The position numbers and the translations under genes are program-made. Positions 40,673 to 53,619 of a stretch of 64,000 nucleotides of DNA are shown in pieces (position 1 is the stretch's first letter; each line of letters opens with the position of its first letter). Origin of the DNA: Staphylococcus lugdunensis (GTDB taxonomy: Bacteria > Bacillota > Bacilli > Staphylococcales > Staphylococcaceae). Below the pieces are notes generated by a model that had not been told where the DNA came from, searched no databases, and saw only the letters and a program-made list of their open reading frames with translations. Location of the stretch: positions 7,958-71,957 of the forward strand of contig NZ_PPPV01000019.1 in assembly GCF_002901705.1 (NCBI RefSeq). The letters run 5' to 3'.

Positions 40673-41197
40673 GTGACTGCTTTAACTCACACATTCGTTT
40701 TTGGTGCAGCAATCAAAGATGTGGAATGGGGAACAATTATTGTAACATTAGCTACTTTCGCCATTTTATTAGCACTTTTGAAAAAATTTGCTTGGGGTCC
40801 ATTAAAAGAAGTAATGGATAAACGTGAGCGAGACATTAATAAAGATATTGATGACGCTGAACAAGCAAAAGAAAATGCTCAAAAACTTGAAGAAGAAAAT
40901 CAAAAAACATTAAAAGAGACACAAGAAGAAGTACAACGTATTCTTGAAGACGCGAAAGTTCAAGCGCGTAAGCAACAAGAAGAGATTATTCATGAAGCCA
41001 ACGTACGAGCGAATGGCATGATTGAAACCGCACAAAGCGAAATCAACAGTCAAAAAGAACGTGCATTAGCTGATATCAACAATCAAGTATCTGAACTATC
41101 AGTATTAATTGCTTCTAAAGTACTCCAAAAAGAAATCTCAGAACAAGATCAAAAAGCGTTAGTTGATAAGTATATAAAAGAGGCAGGCGATAAATAA
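40673..41197 (+). CDS. atpF: F0F1 ATP synthase subunit b
   Basis: Subunit b is the peripheral stalk: one N-terminal helix (about 10-35) and then a long charged coiled coil. The 174-residue protein starts at GTG 40673, 11 bases after GAAAGGAG, which aligns its N terminus with other staphylococcal b subunits. The ATG at 40668 is out of frame and gives only ATG-CCG-TGA. The stop overlaps atpH by one base. Confidence 0.94.
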   Translation: MTALTHTFVFGAAIKDVEWGTIIVTLATFAILLALLKKFAWGPLKEVMDKRERDINKDIDDAEQAKENAQKLEEENQKTLKETQEEVQRILEDAKVQARKQQEEIIHEANVRANGMIETAQSEINSQKERALADINNQVSELSVLIASKVLQKEISEQDQKALVDKYIKEAGDK

Positions 41198-41736
41198 TGG
41201 CAAATGTAGCACAAAAATACGCCAAAGCCCTATTTGATGTATCAGTTGACCAAGGTATCTTAGATGATATATTTAATGAATTTAAAACTGTCAGTAATGT
41301 GGCTAGCACACAAATTGATGAATTAAAAGCTTTCGATGAAAATCCTACACGCTCTGCAAGGGACAGACATACGTTTGCAGTTAATGTTTTTGGTGAAGTA
41401 AATGACTATTTGAAAAATATGATGTTTGTGTTAGCGAATAATCGTCATTTAGCTTTAATAAATGATATTTTTAGTTCATTTCAAAAACTATACAACAAGA
41501 AATATAACCAAGATTTTGCAGAAGTAGAATCAGTATATGAACTTGATGAAGAGGAACTTGCTCAAATTGAGAAAGTGATTACACAACAAATGAATTTATC
41601 TCACGTTATACTTACTACTAAAATTAATCCGGAATTAATTGGTGGTATACGCGTGAAGGTTGGAACAACTGTTATTGATGGCAGTGTTAAAAATGACCTT
41701 CAACAATTAACAACGAAATTTAAAAGATCGAATTAA
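41197..41736 (+). CDS. atpH: F0F1 ATP synthase subunit delta
   Basis: Delta connects the alpha3beta3 head to the b stalk. The 179-residue protein has the helical N-terminal domain (VAQKYAKALFDVS) and the conserved C-terminal KINPELIGGIRVKVGTTVIDGS. The start overlaps the atpF stop, so the two are coupled. Confidence 0.95.
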   Translation: MANVAQKYAKALFDVSVDQGILDDIFNEFKTVSNVASTQIDELKAFDENPTRSARDRHTFAVNVFGEVNDYLKNMMFVLANNRHLALINDIFSSFQKLYNKKYNQDFAEVESVYELDEEELAQIEKVITQQMNLSHVILTTKINPELIGGIRVKVGTTVIDGSVKNDLQQLTTKFKRSN

Positions 41737-41755
41737 TAAAAGAGGAGTGACATAG

Positions 41756-45596
<3,841 letters not shown>

Positions 45597-45617
45597 TCAA
45601 ATTAGGAGGAATGGATA

Positions 45618-46019
45618 ATGAATACATTAAATCTAGATATTGTCACTCCTAATGGTTCAGTCTACAAAAGAGAAGATGTTGAACTTGTTGTGTTACAAAC
45701 CACAGCAGGTGAAATGGGTATCATGAGTGGACATATTCCGACAGTAGCCGCATTAAAAACAGGCCATATCAAAGTTAGATTTCACAATGGTTCTGAATAC
45801 TTAGCTGTTAGTGGTGGCTTTGTTGAAGTTAGACAACATAAACTTTCTGTTATTGTACAAACGGCTGAAACAGCTGAAGAAATAGACGTAGAAAGAGCTA
45901 AATTGGCTAAGCAACGTGCCCAATCTCACTTGAATGATGAAGATAATAGTGATATTTATCGCGCACAACGCGCACTTGCTAGAGCAGAAAATAGATTACG
46001 AGTAGCTAACTTAAAATAA
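45618..46019 (+). CDS. atpC: F0F1 ATP synthase subunit epsilon
   Basis: Epsilon regulates rotation and ATP hydrolysis. The 133-residue protein has the N-terminal beta sandwich (LDIVTPNGSVY, GEMGIMSGHIPTVAAL) and a C-terminal helical hairpin (RAKLAKQRAQSHL, RAQRALARAENRL). It is the last gene of the operon. Confidence 0.96.
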   Translation: MNTLNLDIVTPNGSVYKREDVELVVLQTTAGEMGIMSGHIPTVAALKTGHIKVRFHNGSEYLAVSGGFVEVRQHKLSVIVQTAETAEEIDVERAKLAKQRAQSHLNDEDNSDIYRAQRALARAENRLRVANLK

Positions 46020-46064
46020 AAAGGTTTGGAAGTACAGAGTAACTGTATTTCCAAACCTTTTTAA
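46018..46064 (+). terminator. Terminator of the atp operon
   Basis: AAAAAGGTTTGGAAGTACAG pairs with CTGTATTTCCAAACCTTTTT with one mismatch, a very strong stem followed by T-rich sequence. Confidence 0.92.
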
Positions 46065-46076
46065 TTTGTGTTTTAA

Positions 46077-46112
46077 TTTGTTTAATAATGAATAGTATCA
46101 TTATTAAACAAA
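46077..46112. repeat. Perfect 14-bp inverted repeat
   Basis: TTTGTTTAATAATG and CATTATTAAACAAA are perfect complements around an eight-base spacer. The repeat lies upstream of the DUF1146 gene, 13 bases after the atp terminator stem. It could be an operator or a second RNA hairpin. A -10-like TACAAT follows at 46119. Confidence 0.6.
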
Positions 46113-46156
46113 TTCAGGTACAATGTACTACAGAATAATTATTAGAGAGGTTAACT

Positions 46157-46390
46157 ATGAATTATTTAGGACAATTTGCAGTTGTACATTTGGTTTTACA
46201 CGTCATCTGCATTTGTGTGGCTTATTGGGCACTTAATGCTTTAAGACTTGAACAATTATTTAAAAAAGGGCATATAAGACAAATTCAAATTTGTATGATA
46301 TTTTTTGCTATTTTGTTAGGTACAAGTGTTAGCAATTTTATTATTGATTTAATGCAATATTCAACACAGGTAAAATATTTGTTAAAATAA
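46157..46390 (+). CDS. DUF1146 small membrane protein (YwzB-like)
   Basis: The 77-residue protein has two membrane helices (about 6-30 and 43-66) linked by a basic loop (RLEQLFKKGHIRQ). It matches the DUF1146 family, found between atpC and murA in Bacillus and Staphylococcus. Function unknown. GAGAGG precedes the ATG. Confidence 0.8.
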   Translation: MNYLGQFAVVHLVLHVICICVAYWALNALRLEQLFKKGHIRQIQICMIFFAILLGTSVSNFIIDLMQYSTQVKYLLK

Positions 46391-46455
46391 AGTATTCTTA
46401 TAATTCTTTATTATAAATTCTGTCATTAAAGTAATGATGACTGTCTTGTAGATAA

Positions 46456-46485
46456 TTGTATTTTTTTTGAAAAAATAGCTATAAT
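46456..46485 (+). promoter_or_regulatory. murA promoter
   Basis: TTGTAT and TATAAT are spaced by 18 bases, 69 bases ahead of murA. Confidence 0.6.
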
Positions 46486-46553
46486 TAATGAATGAATAAT
46501 AAAATATAGGGAAATGAAAGTAAGTATATTGTAGTCTTAAGTGGAGGATATGT

Positions 46554-47819
46554 ATGGATAGAATAGTTATAAAAGGTGGGCATCGCCTATCAGGAGAAGT
46601 TCAAGTAGAAGGTGCTAAGAATGCAGTATTACCAGTGCTAACAGCATCATTATTGGCAACAGAAGGTACTAGCAAACTGATTAATGTTCCCAAATTGAGT
46701 GATGTTGAAACAATAAATAATGTGTTATCAACACTGAATGCTGATGTTTCATATGATATTGCAGGAAATGCTGTGACTGTTGATGCAACTGCGACATTAA
46801 ATGAAGAGGCGCCTTATGAATATGTAAGTAAAATGCGTGCAAGTATCTTAGTTATGGGACCTCTGCTAGCGCGTTTAGGTCATGCAATTGTAGCTTTACC
46901 AGGTGGTTGTGCTATTGGAAGTAGACCGATTGAGCAACATATTAAAGGGTTTGAAGCCTTAGGTGCCGATATTCATTTGGAAAATGGAAATATTTATGCC
47001 AATGCAAAAAATGGCTTGCAAGGAGCTAATATTCATTTAGATTTTCCAAGCGTAGGAGCTACACAAAATATTATAATGGCTGCATCTTTAGCTAATGGCA
47101 AATCTGTGATTGAAAATGCAGCTAAAGAACCAGAAATTGTTGATTTAGCGAATTATATAAATGAAATGGGCGGTAGAATTACTGGCGCAGGTACTGATAC
47201 GATTACAATTCACGGTGTGAATAAATTAACCGGAGTTGTTCATTCTATTATTCCAGACCGCATTGAAGCTGGAACAATGATTATTGCAGGTGCAATAACG
47301 CGAGGAGACGTTTATGTAAGAGGTGCTATTAAAGAACATATGACAAGCTTAGTGTACAAACTTGAAGAAATGGGTGTACAACTAGCCTTTGACGAAGAAG
47401 GTGTACGTGTAACAGCGCCAGATACATTACAGCCTGTTGATGTGAAAACGTTACCTCATCCAGGTTTTCCTACAGATATGCAATCACAAATGATGGCTTT
47501 ATTGTTGACAGCTGAGGGCCATAAAGTTATTACAGAAACGGTATTTGAAAATCGTTTTATGCATGTTGCAGAATTTAGAAGAATGAATGCCAATATTACT
47601 GTAGAAGGTCGTAACGCTAAAATTGAAGGCAAAAGTGAATTACAAGGTGCACAGGTTAAAGCAACTGATTTAAGAGCTGCAGCAGCACTTATTTTAGCTG
47701 GTTTAGTAGCAGATGGTACAACACAAGTTACTGAACTTAAACATTTAGACCGTGGTTATGTGAACTTCCATGGTAAATTAAAAGAATTAGGAGCAGATAT
47801 ACAACGTATAAATGCTTAA
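46554..47819 (+). CDS. murA: UDP-N-acetylglucosamine 1-carboxyvinyltransferase
   Basis: This is the main MurA paralogue (MurAA), catalysing enolpyruvyl transfer to UDP-GlcNAc. The 421-residue protein has GAKNAV near 20, the PEP-binding Cys C119 in [18 protein letters not shown], and RDRIEAG-like [11 protein letters not shown]. The paralogue murZ lies 20 kb upstream at 26867. GGAGGAT precedes the ATG, and fabZ follows after 36 bases. Confidence 0.95.
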   Translation: MDRIVIKGGHRLSGEVQVEGAKNAVLPVLTASLLATEGTSKLINVPKLSDVETINNVLSTLNADVSYDIAGNAVTVDATATLNEEAPYEYVSKMRASILVMGPLLARLGHAIVALPGGCAIGSRPIEQHIKGFEALGADIHLENGNIYANAKNGLQGANIHLDFPSVGATQNIIMAASLANGKSVIENAAKEPEIVDLANYINEMGGRITGAGTDTITIHGVNKLTGVVHSIIPDRIEAGTMIIAGAITRGDVYVRGAIKEHMTSLVYKLEEMGVQLAFDEEGVRVTAPDTLQPVDVKTLPHPGFPTDMQSQMMALLLTAEGHKVITETVFENRFMHVAEFRRMNANITVEGRNAKIEGKSELQGAQVKATDLRAAAALILAGLVADGTTQVTELKHLDRGYVNFHGKLKELGADIQRINA

Positions 47820-47855
47820 TAATAGAGCTATAAGTTATTAGGAGGATGCTCAATT

Positions 47856-48296
47856 ATGGAAACAATATTCGATTATAATGACATTAAAAAAATTATTCCC
47901 CATAGACAACCCTTTTTATTAATTGATAGAGTAGTTGAATATGAGGAAGGCAAAAGATGTGTAGGATTAAAACAAGTTTCAGGTAATGAACCTTTTTTCC
48001 AAGGTCATTTTCCTGATTATGCAGTGATGCCGGGTGTTCTAATAACTGAAGCACTAGCTCAAACAGGTGCAGTTGCTATGTTAAACAGTGAAGCAAACAA
48101 AGGCAAAATCGCATTGTTTGCAGGTATAGATAAATGTCGTTTTAAAAAGCAAGTAACACCAGGGGATACTTTAATGTTAGAAGTTGAAATTACTAAAATA
48201 AAAGGTCCTATTGGTAAAGGTACAGCAAAAGCGACTGTTGATGGGCAACTTGCATGTAGCTGTGAATTAACATTTGCGATTCAAGACGCAAAATAA
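47856..48296 (+). CDS. fabZ: 3-hydroxyacyl-ACP dehydratase
   Basis: FabZ dehydrates beta-hydroxyacyl-ACP in fatty acid elongation. The 146-residue hotdog protein has the catalytic His51 in [14 protein letters not shown] and Glu65 in [16 protein letters not shown] precedes the ATG. It is probably cotranscribed with murA. Confidence 0.95.
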   Translation: METIFDYNDIKKIIPHRQPFLLIDRVVEYEEGKRCVGLKQVSGNEPFFQGHFPDYAVMPGVLITEALAQTGAVAMLNSEANKGKIALFAGIDKCRFKKQVTPGDTLMLEVEITKIKGPIGKGTAKATVDGQLACSCELTFAIQDAK

Positions 48297-48304
48297 TATA
48301 AAAA

Positions 48305-48418
48305 GAGTCAGGACAGAATCCATTATGAATTCGTAATATCGTCCTGGCAAGGTTGATTAGGGTTGAAAAAGCTTAGAATAAGTATATTTTTAATCCTAGT
48401 TACCAATATATAGTTAAG
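48305..48418 (+). repeat. Dispersed intergenic repeat, copy B
   Basis: It begins GAGTCAGGACAGAATCCATTATGAATTC-like in shortened form and runs through GGCAAGGTTGATTAGG and GAAAAAGCTTAGAATAAG to CCAATATATAGTT. It aligns along its length with copy A at 19660-19780 and copy C at 59019-59145. Confidence 0.75.
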
Positions 48419-48420
48419 TT

Positions 48421-48453
48421 CCTAAGACATAATGATTATGTCTTAGGTTTTTT
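48421..48453 (+). terminator. Perfect-hairpin terminator after fabZ
   Basis: CCTAAGACATAA pairs perfectly with TTATGTCTTAGG across TGA, then T6. It directly follows repeat copy B. Confidence 0.92.
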
Positions 48454-48531
48454 CTTTATTTACAATAATTCATATAATTGGCTCGCTTGCTTAGGAGACA
48501 GCTTCAGTCACTATAGCTTGCTTTGTTTGTT

Positions 48532-48625
48532 GAAATGCGAAGCGCATTTCTCTTTGTTGTGGTCCGGCCCCAACTTGCTTTGCTTGGTGAATTTCTTTTC
48601 GAAATTCTCTCTGTCGGGGTCTCCT
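48532..48625. repeat. Degenerate STAR-like repeat with two hairpins
   Basis: GAAATGCG...CGCATTTC (48532-48550) and GAATTTC...GAAATTC (48588-48606) are hairpins. They alternate with GC-rich motifs, TTGTTGTGGTCCGGCCCC and CTGTCGGGGTCTCC. The spacing and the TGTTGnGGCCC-like core recall the S. aureus STAR elements, here mutated. The region 48454-48691 holds no gene. Confidence 0.6.
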
Positions 48626-48691
48626 CAGCTTGTCTATTTACTCTAGTGTCTCGTCGAAGTTTATATATGTGAATTTATATTAAAATGTCTT

Positions 48692-49144
48692 TTATAATGT
48701 ATTATCACGTTCAAATTTTTCATCTTTTAGTTTAGGTTTAGATTGCATCATACGTTTGAATGTTGTTTTTAATTCTTCTCCTGATAAACCATCATCTATT
48801 AATTGTTCTAATAAACTTTCTGCATAAACTTGTCTCAAAGTGTATATGTGACACTCTAATACAATTGACATTTTTGTTTCAAAGTTAACAATATGCTTAA
48901 TTGTAGCATCAAATAATGCTGGATCATTAGCCGGTCTTGTGATAACTACACGAATGTCTAATAAAGTTTGTTCTTCTTGATATTGCTTCATCTGTCCATA
49001 ATGATCATTTGAAATAACGATTTCTAGCAACCATCCAGTACCGCTATTTTCTTTATTAATGATTACACCATCTTCTAATTCATACTCAGTGATACCGCCG
49101 TTTTGATTTACTATTTGAAAGCGCACAGCTTTAAATGTCTTCAT
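48692..49144 (-). CDS. YwpF-like protein
   Basis: The 150-residue protein resembles the YwpF family, found next to fabZ and ssb in Bacillus and Staphylococcus. It has alternating strands in the first half and a charged helical C-terminal part (LLEQLIDDGLSGEELKTTFKRMM, then a KPKLKDEKFERD tail). No signal peptide or catalytic motif is visible. AAAAGGGATG precedes the ATG. It is divergent from ssb. Function unknown. Confidence 0.75.
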   Translation of the reverse strand: MKTFKAVRFQIVNQNGGITEYELEDGVIINKENSGTGWLLEIVISNDHYGQMKQYQEEQTLLDIRVVITRPANDPALFDATIKHIVNFETKMSIVLECHIYTLRQVYAESLLEQLIDDGLSGEELKTTFKRMMQSKPKLKDEKFERDNTL

Positions 49145-49332
49145 ATCCCATCATCCCTTTTGCTCTCAATTTTATAAAAAATAATATTTTTAAGTTGTAC
49201 GTGTTCTAAAATACATTATTTTCTTTAAATATAACAAATTTTAGCGGTAAAACGTAAGTAAAATTAAAATTATACCGTTTTGACTTTAGCATTAGAAATA
49301 CATAAACTATAACTAATCAAAGGAGGTGACAC

Positions 49333-49734
49333 ATGTTAAATAAAATCGTAATCGTTGGACGATTAACTAAAGATGCCCAAATATACGAGAAAGAGGAGGT
49401 TAAAATTGCTACATTTTGTGTGGCTACGGAAAGAAATTATAAAGATGATAACAACGAGCAAATCGTAGATTATATTCTATGTAAAGCATATGGTAGGACT
49501 GCTACCAACATTGAAAAGTATACCAGTCAGGGATCATTGGTTGGTATTACAGGTCAAATGCGCTCAAGAAAGTATACTAAAGACCAACAAACACATTTTG
49601 TTACAGAATTATACGTAGAAACTATTAAATTCATGTCCTCTAAAGGCAAAACACACGAAATCCTCGAAGAACATCCAACTACTAATATTCAACCTTTTTC
49701 AGTTGATGAAATGAAACTCTTAAATATCGAATAA
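49333..49734 (+). CDS. ssb: Single-stranded DNA-binding protein paralogue
   Basis: The 133-residue protein has an OB fold opening LNKIVIVGRLTKDAQIYEKE, with the aromatic strand region FCVATERNYKDD and ITGQMRSRKY. The usual Gly/Gln-rich tail and acidic DDDIPF-type tip are missing; it ends SVDEMKLLNIE. It is therefore a short paralogue (SsbC-like in S. aureus naming), not the main replicative SSB. GGAGGTGAC precedes the ATG. Confidence 0.88.
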   Translation: MLNKIVIVGRLTKDAQIYEKEEVKIATFCVATERNYKDDNNEQIVDYILCKAYGRTATNIEKYTSQGSLVGITGQMRSRKYTKDQQTHFVTELYVETIKFMSSKGKTHEILEEHPTTNIQPFSVDEMKLLNIE

Positions 49735-50083
49735 TTGCTTTTTCAATATTAAAACTCAAATTTTATCCATAAATTATATCCGACTAGTTATTCATACTCC
49801 CAATAATCTTCTTTAATATAAATCCTTTCAATTATGCTTAACAGTGATGGGAAATATGGTGAATTGTGCTAAATTTTGCTATATTTTCCTAGCTGTTTAT
49901 TGAAGAAGTATTAAATAATATACATATATTACAATCATATTCTATATGAGAATATCTGTTAAACTCACACAATAATCTGACAAATTTCAAAATATTACAC
50001 AGGTAATTGGAATTTATAGATTTTTTAGTCCTGCATCAAAGTATTTTTTACGTATTTGGTATGTATAATTATTTCTTTGTTTT

Positions 50084-50100
50084 TGTAATGTCTTTGTAAA
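50084..50100 (+). promoter_or_regulatory. WalR (YycF) box upstream of sceD
   Basis: TGTAAT-N5-TGTAAA fits the WalR consensus TGTWAH-N5-TGTWAH exactly. Further half-sites are TGTAAC at 50127, TGTTAC at 50149 and TGTAAA at 50165. sceD is an established WalKR target in S. aureus. The rest of 49735-50158 is AT-rich, with TATAAT at 50064 and no other clear signal. Confidence 0.7.
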
Positions 50101-50212
50101 TTTTTACCAGTTATTTTTATTTCACTGTAACCTGCTTATTTTTTATGGATGTTACATTATGAATTGTAAATTTAAATATGAAATGAACTCAAATTTAGGA
50201 GGATATATAATT

Positions 50213-50920
50213 ATGAAAAAAACAATTATTGCATCATCTCTAGCAGTAGGCTTAGGTTTAGTAGCAGGAAATGCAGGTCATGATGCAGATGCGAGTGAAT
50301 TAAATGTCAATACTAAAGCTGAGTTAGCACAATTAGCACAATCAAATGATCAATCATTAAATGAAAAGCCTGTACAATCAGGCGCGTATGATTTTACATT
50401 CAATTATGAAGGGAATACTTATCACTTTGCTTCTGATGGTACTTATTTTGAATGGCAATACTATCCATCAAATGGTGCAGCTGATGATACAACAATGAAT
50501 TCACAAGCTCAACAAGGAACAATGTCATCATCTCAAGGTGCTGCAACTCAACAATCAACATCAGCTCAGCCAGCTCAAACTGAGCAAGCACCTCAAAGCG
50601 AATCAACACAACAACCACAAACACAAGCAACATCTCATAGTCAGTCAAGTTCAGCAAGCCAAGCTTCAAGTCATTCATCAGTTAATGTTAACAGTCACTT
50701 GAAAGCAATAGCACAACGTGAATCTGGTGGAGATATTCATGCAGTTAATCCATCATCTGGTGCAGCAGGTAAATATCAATTTATGCAGTCAACATGGGAT
50801 CATGTAGCGCCATCTGAATATAAAGGTGTGTCACCAGCTAATGCTCCAGAACATGTTCAAGATGCTGCAGCACAAAAATTATATGATACAGAAGGTGCAG
50901 GCCACTGGACAACAGCTTAG
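50213..50920 (+). CDS. sceD: SceD, lytic transglycosylase-like cell-wall protein
   Basis: SceD is a secreted autolysin acting on peptidoglycan during growth and cell separation. The 235-residue protein has a signal peptide (Lys-Lys, hydrophobic core, probable cleavage after ADA near 26) and a conserved [18 protein letters not shown] domain. A Gln/Ser/Ala-rich linker spans about 95-160. The C-terminal transglycosylase/RPF-like domain opens [22 protein letters not shown], with the catalytic Glu. ATG 50213 follows AGGAGG; the in-frame ATG at 50159 has no site. A WalR box lies upstream. Confidence 0.93.
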   Translation: MKKTIIASSLAVGLGLVAGNAGHDADASELNVNTKAELAQLAQSNDQSLNEKPVQSGAYDFTFNYEGNTYHFASDGTYFEWQYYPSNGAADDTTMNSQAQQGTMSSSQGAATQQSTSAQPAQTEQAPQSESTQQPQTQATSHSQSSSASQASSHSSVNVNSHLKAIAQRESGGDIHAVNPSSGAAGKYQFMQSTWDHVAPSEYKGVSPANAPEHVQDAAAQKLYDTEGAGHWTTA

Positions 50921-50942
50921 GGCCCAACCTAAATTAAATTCT

Positions 50943-50972
50943 GAACTCACTTCATAATCATGAGGTGGGTTC
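50943..50972 (+). terminator. Stem-loop after sceD
   Basis: GAACTCACTTCAT pairs with ATGAGGTGGGTTC (with G-T pairs). The T tract is weak. Confidence 0.6.
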
Positions 50973-51148
50973 TATTTATATAAAAAGATATATCAGCTAT
51001 TATTTTGACTGTCTTCAATAATTGAATTTTGTATTTGGAGTTAACACATTTAAAAATGAATATGATGATATGTATCTAGAGGTATGACATGGTTGCTTTA
51101 CATTTGATTAATGAGTTTGGCTTTGATATGTTAAATGTAATAGGAAAC

Positions 51149-51234
51149 TACTAGGGGAGCCTTTATTGGCTGAGATGACGAAATTAGTCAGACCCTTATA
51201 ACCTGATTTGGTTAGAACCAACGTAGGAAAGTAG
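51149..51234 (+). promoter_or_regulatory. TPP (THI-element) riboswitch
   Basis: All conserved TPP aptamer blocks occur in order: CTAGGGGAGCC, GGCTGAGATG, AGACCCTT, AACCTGAT, GGTTAGAACCAACGTAGGAAAGTAG (split at 51213-51234). It binds thiamine pyrophosphate and lowers expression of the thiamine genes that follow. Confidence 0.95.
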
Positions 51235-51267
51235 CAACAATAATCTGCCATTATATTGTTTGGGATG

Positions 51268-51302
51268 AACTACATTTCTACGTTGAAATGTAGTTTTTAT
51301 TT
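51268..51302 (+). terminator. Riboswitch expression-platform terminator
   Basis: AACTACATTTC pairs perfectly with GAAATGTAGTT, followed by a long T-rich run, 31 bases before tenA. CTACGTT in its loop could pair with the aptamer's ACGTAGG side, giving the antiterminator; that pairing is inferred. Confidence 0.85.
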
Positions 51303-51332
51303 TTTAAAGACTTATACTGGGAGGCAATACAA

Positions 51333-52010
51333 GTGAAATTTTCAGATGAAATTAAACAAGCATCACAACCAATTATTGATGAAATTTATCAAGATGGTTT
51401 CATACAAGACTTATTAAAGGGAACAATTTCTAAAGAAGCAATCAGACAGTATTTAAGAGCTGACGCATCCTATTTAAAAGAATTTATGAATATATACGCA
51501 TTACTTATTCCTAAAGTTACTGATATTGAAAGTATTAAATTTCTTGTTGAACAAATTGAGTTTTTAACTGAAGGGGAAGTTGAAGCGCATGAAATATTGG
51601 CGGATTATATAAACGAGCCGTATGAAGAAATTATTAAAGAAAAGGTTTGGCCGCCAAGTGGAGATCATTATATTAAACATATGTATTATCATGCTTATAC
51701 GCATGAAAATGCGGCCTATGCAATTGCAGCTATGGCACCTTGTCCATATGTTTATGAAGTGATTGCATTAAGAGCAATAGAAGACCCTGAATTAAACAAA
51801 GCTACAAATTTATCTAAATGGTTTGAATTTTATAGCACAGAAATGAGAGAACTTATAAATGTTTTTGATCAGCTGTTAGATCAATTTACAGAAAACAGCT
51901 CAGACGTAGAAAAACAACAAATTAAAGAAAGCTTTTTACAAAGTACGATTCATGAGAGACATTTCTTTAATATGGCATATACGAATGAACAATGGAACTT
52001 TGGAGGTTAA
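51333..52010 (+). CDS. tenA: Thiaminase II / aminopyrimidine aminohydrolase
   Basis: TenA hydrolyses aminomethyl-HMP from degraded thiamine to HMP for salvage. The 225-residue all-helical protein has the catalytic Cys C137 (MAPCPYVY), the acid pair D44 and E208 (IHERHFF), and conserved Tyr residues around HAYTHE. It starts at GTG 51333, nine bases after GGGAGGC. It heads the TPP-riboswitch operon and is followed four bases later by thiD. Confidence 0.93.
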   Translation: MKFSDEIKQASQPIIDEIYQDGFIQDLLKGTISKEAIRQYLRADASYLKEFMNIYALLIPKVTDIESIKFLVEQIEFLTEGEVEAHEILADYINEPYEEIIKEKVWPPSGDHYIKHMYYHAYTHENAAYAIAAMAPCPYVYEVIALRAIEDPELNKATNLSKWFEFYSTEMRELINVFDQLLDQFTENSSDVEKQQIKESFLQSTIHERHFFNMAYTNEQWNFGG

Positions 52011-52014
52011 AAGC

Positions 52015-52836
52015 ATGAATAAACCGAAAATTGCGCTTACAATTGCAGGTACTGATCCCTCAGGTGGTGCTGGCGTTATGGCAGATTTAAAATCATTTCA
52101 TTCTTGTGGTGTTTATGGTATGGCTGCCATTACAAGCATCGTTGCTCAAAATACGAAAGGTGTTCAACACATTCATAATCTGGAAACATCATGGGTTAAA
52201 GAACAATTGGATAGCGTATTTGATGATGAGTTACCTCAAGCAATTAAAACAGGCATGATTGCAACTAAAGACACGATGGAACTAGTACGTGACTACCTTA
52301 CAAAATATGCAGACATTCCATATGTCATCGATCCAGTGATGTTAGCTAAAAGTGGCGATTCACTTATGGATGATGATACTAAAAAACATTTACAGTCAAC
52401 ATTGTTACCCTTAGCTGATGTTGTTACACCGAATATTCCGGAAGCTGAAGAAATTACAGGTATTAAAATTGATAGTGAAGCGAATATTTATAAGGCAGGT
52501 AATATATTCATCAATGATATTGGTAGTAAAGGTGTTGTAATTAAAGGTGGTCATTCCGAAGACCCAAATATTGCTAAAGATTATTTGTTTACAAAAGATG
52601 ATGTTTATACATTTGAAAATCAACGTTTTAATACTCCGCATACGCATGGTACGGGCTGTACATTTTCTGCTGTTATCGCTGCAGAATTAGCTAAAGGTCG
52701 CTCAATTTATGAAGCTGTGAAAAAGGCAAAGAAATTCATATCGTTAAGCATTGAATATACACCTGAAATAGGTCAAGGTAGAGGGCCAGTAAACCATTTT
52801 GCATACTTAAAGAAAGTAGGACTAGATGATGAATAA
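52015..52836 (+). CDS. thiD: Hydroxymethylpyrimidine/phosphomethylpyrimidine kinase
   Basis: ThiD phosphorylates HMP twice to HMP-PP, the pyrimidine half of thiamine. The 273-residue ribokinase-fold protein has [20 protein letters not shown] at its N terminus. The ATP/anion-hole motif is [19 protein letters not shown] near 205, with catalytic Asp-equivalent Cys context GTGC. Start ATG 52015 follows GGAGG at the end of tenA. It overlaps thiM by eight bases. Confidence 0.94.
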   Translation: MNKPKIALTIAGTDPSGGAGVMADLKSFHSCGVYGMAAITSIVAQNTKGVQHIHNLETSWVKEQLDSVFDDELPQAIKTGMIATKDTMELVRDYLTKYADIPYVIDPVMLAKSGDSLMDDDTKKHLQSTLLPLADVVTPNIPEAEEITGIKIDSEANIYKAGNIFINDIGSKGVVIKGGHSEDPNIAKDYLFTKDDVYTFENQRFNTPHTHGTGCTFSAVIAAELAKGRSIYEAVKKAKKFISLSIEYTPEIGQGRGPVNHFAYLKKVGLDDE

Positions 52837-53617
52837 TTTAGAAAAATTACGTGAAGATAATCCTTTAATTGTTTGTTATACGAATGATGTTGTGAAAAAT
52901 TTCACTGCTAATGGATTGTTAAGTATGGGCGCAAGTCCGGCAATGAGTGAAGCACCTGAAGAAGCAGAAGCGTTTTATAAAGTTGCTCAAGCATTGTTAA
53001 TCAATATTGGTACACTCACAAAAGCGAATGAAGAGGATATTATTAAGATTGGGAAAATTGCCAATAAACAAAGAACGCCAATTGTTTTTGATCCAGTAGC
53101 TGTAGGGGCATCAACATATCGCAAAACCTTTTGTGAACGTTTTTTAGCTGAAGTAGAAGTTTCTGTTATTAAGGGAAATGCTTCTGAAGTATTGACGCTT
53201 GTTGATATGAATACAACAATGAAAGGTACAGATGGAGCAAGCAATCTTGACACCATAGCAATTGCTAAAAAAGCATACCAAAAATATCAAACTGCCATTG
53301 TGATAACCGGAAAAGACGATATTATTGTTCAAGATAATCAAATCGTTCAATTATCTAATGGCTCACCATTATTAGCCAAAGTGACTGGCGCAGGATGTTT
53401 ATTAGGAGGCATTATTGCCAGCTTTTTATTCGGCAACATACACCCATCATTACAACAGCTTGAAGAGGCAATAAGTTTCTATAATATCGCCGCTGAACTT
53501 GCTGAACAAAGTCCACATTGTCAGGGACCAGGAAGTTTTCAAACAGAATTATTAGATTATATGTACCAAATGACCTATGAATTATATCAACAAAATGTTA
53601 GAAGATTAGAGGTATAG
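52829..53617 (+). CDS. thiM: Hydroxyethylthiazole kinase
   Basis: ThiM phosphorylates the thiazole half during salvage. The 262-residue protein has [37 protein letters not shown] and the anion hole [13 protein letters not shown] 52826 and ATG 52829 are adjacent and in frame; the second is better spaced from AAGTAGG. It overlaps thiD and ends two bases before thiE. Confidence 0.94.
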   Translation: MNNLEKLREDNPLIVCYTNDVVKNFTANGLLSMGASPAMSEAPEEAEAFYKVAQALLINIGTLTKANEEDIIKIGKIANKQRTPIVFDPVAVGASTYRKTFCERFLAEVEVSVIKGNASEVLTLVDMNTTMKGTDGASNLDTIAIAKKAYQKYQTAIVITGKDDIIVQDNQIVQLSNGSPLLAKVTGAGCLLGGIIASFLFGNIHPSLQQLEEAISFYNIAAELAEQSPHCQGPGSFQTELLDYMYQMTYELYQQNVRRLEV

Positions 53618-53619
53618 AA

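Noticed and set aside
48481..48691. Possible CRISPR-like or coding region because of repeated hairpins
   Set aside because: The repeats are not evenly spaced direct repeats and no long frame exists; STAR-like repeat remains explain it better.
50159..50212. Upstream in-frame ATG extending SceD by 18 residues
   Set aside because: It would disrupt the signal peptide and has no ribosome site, while ATG 50213 follows AGGAGG.
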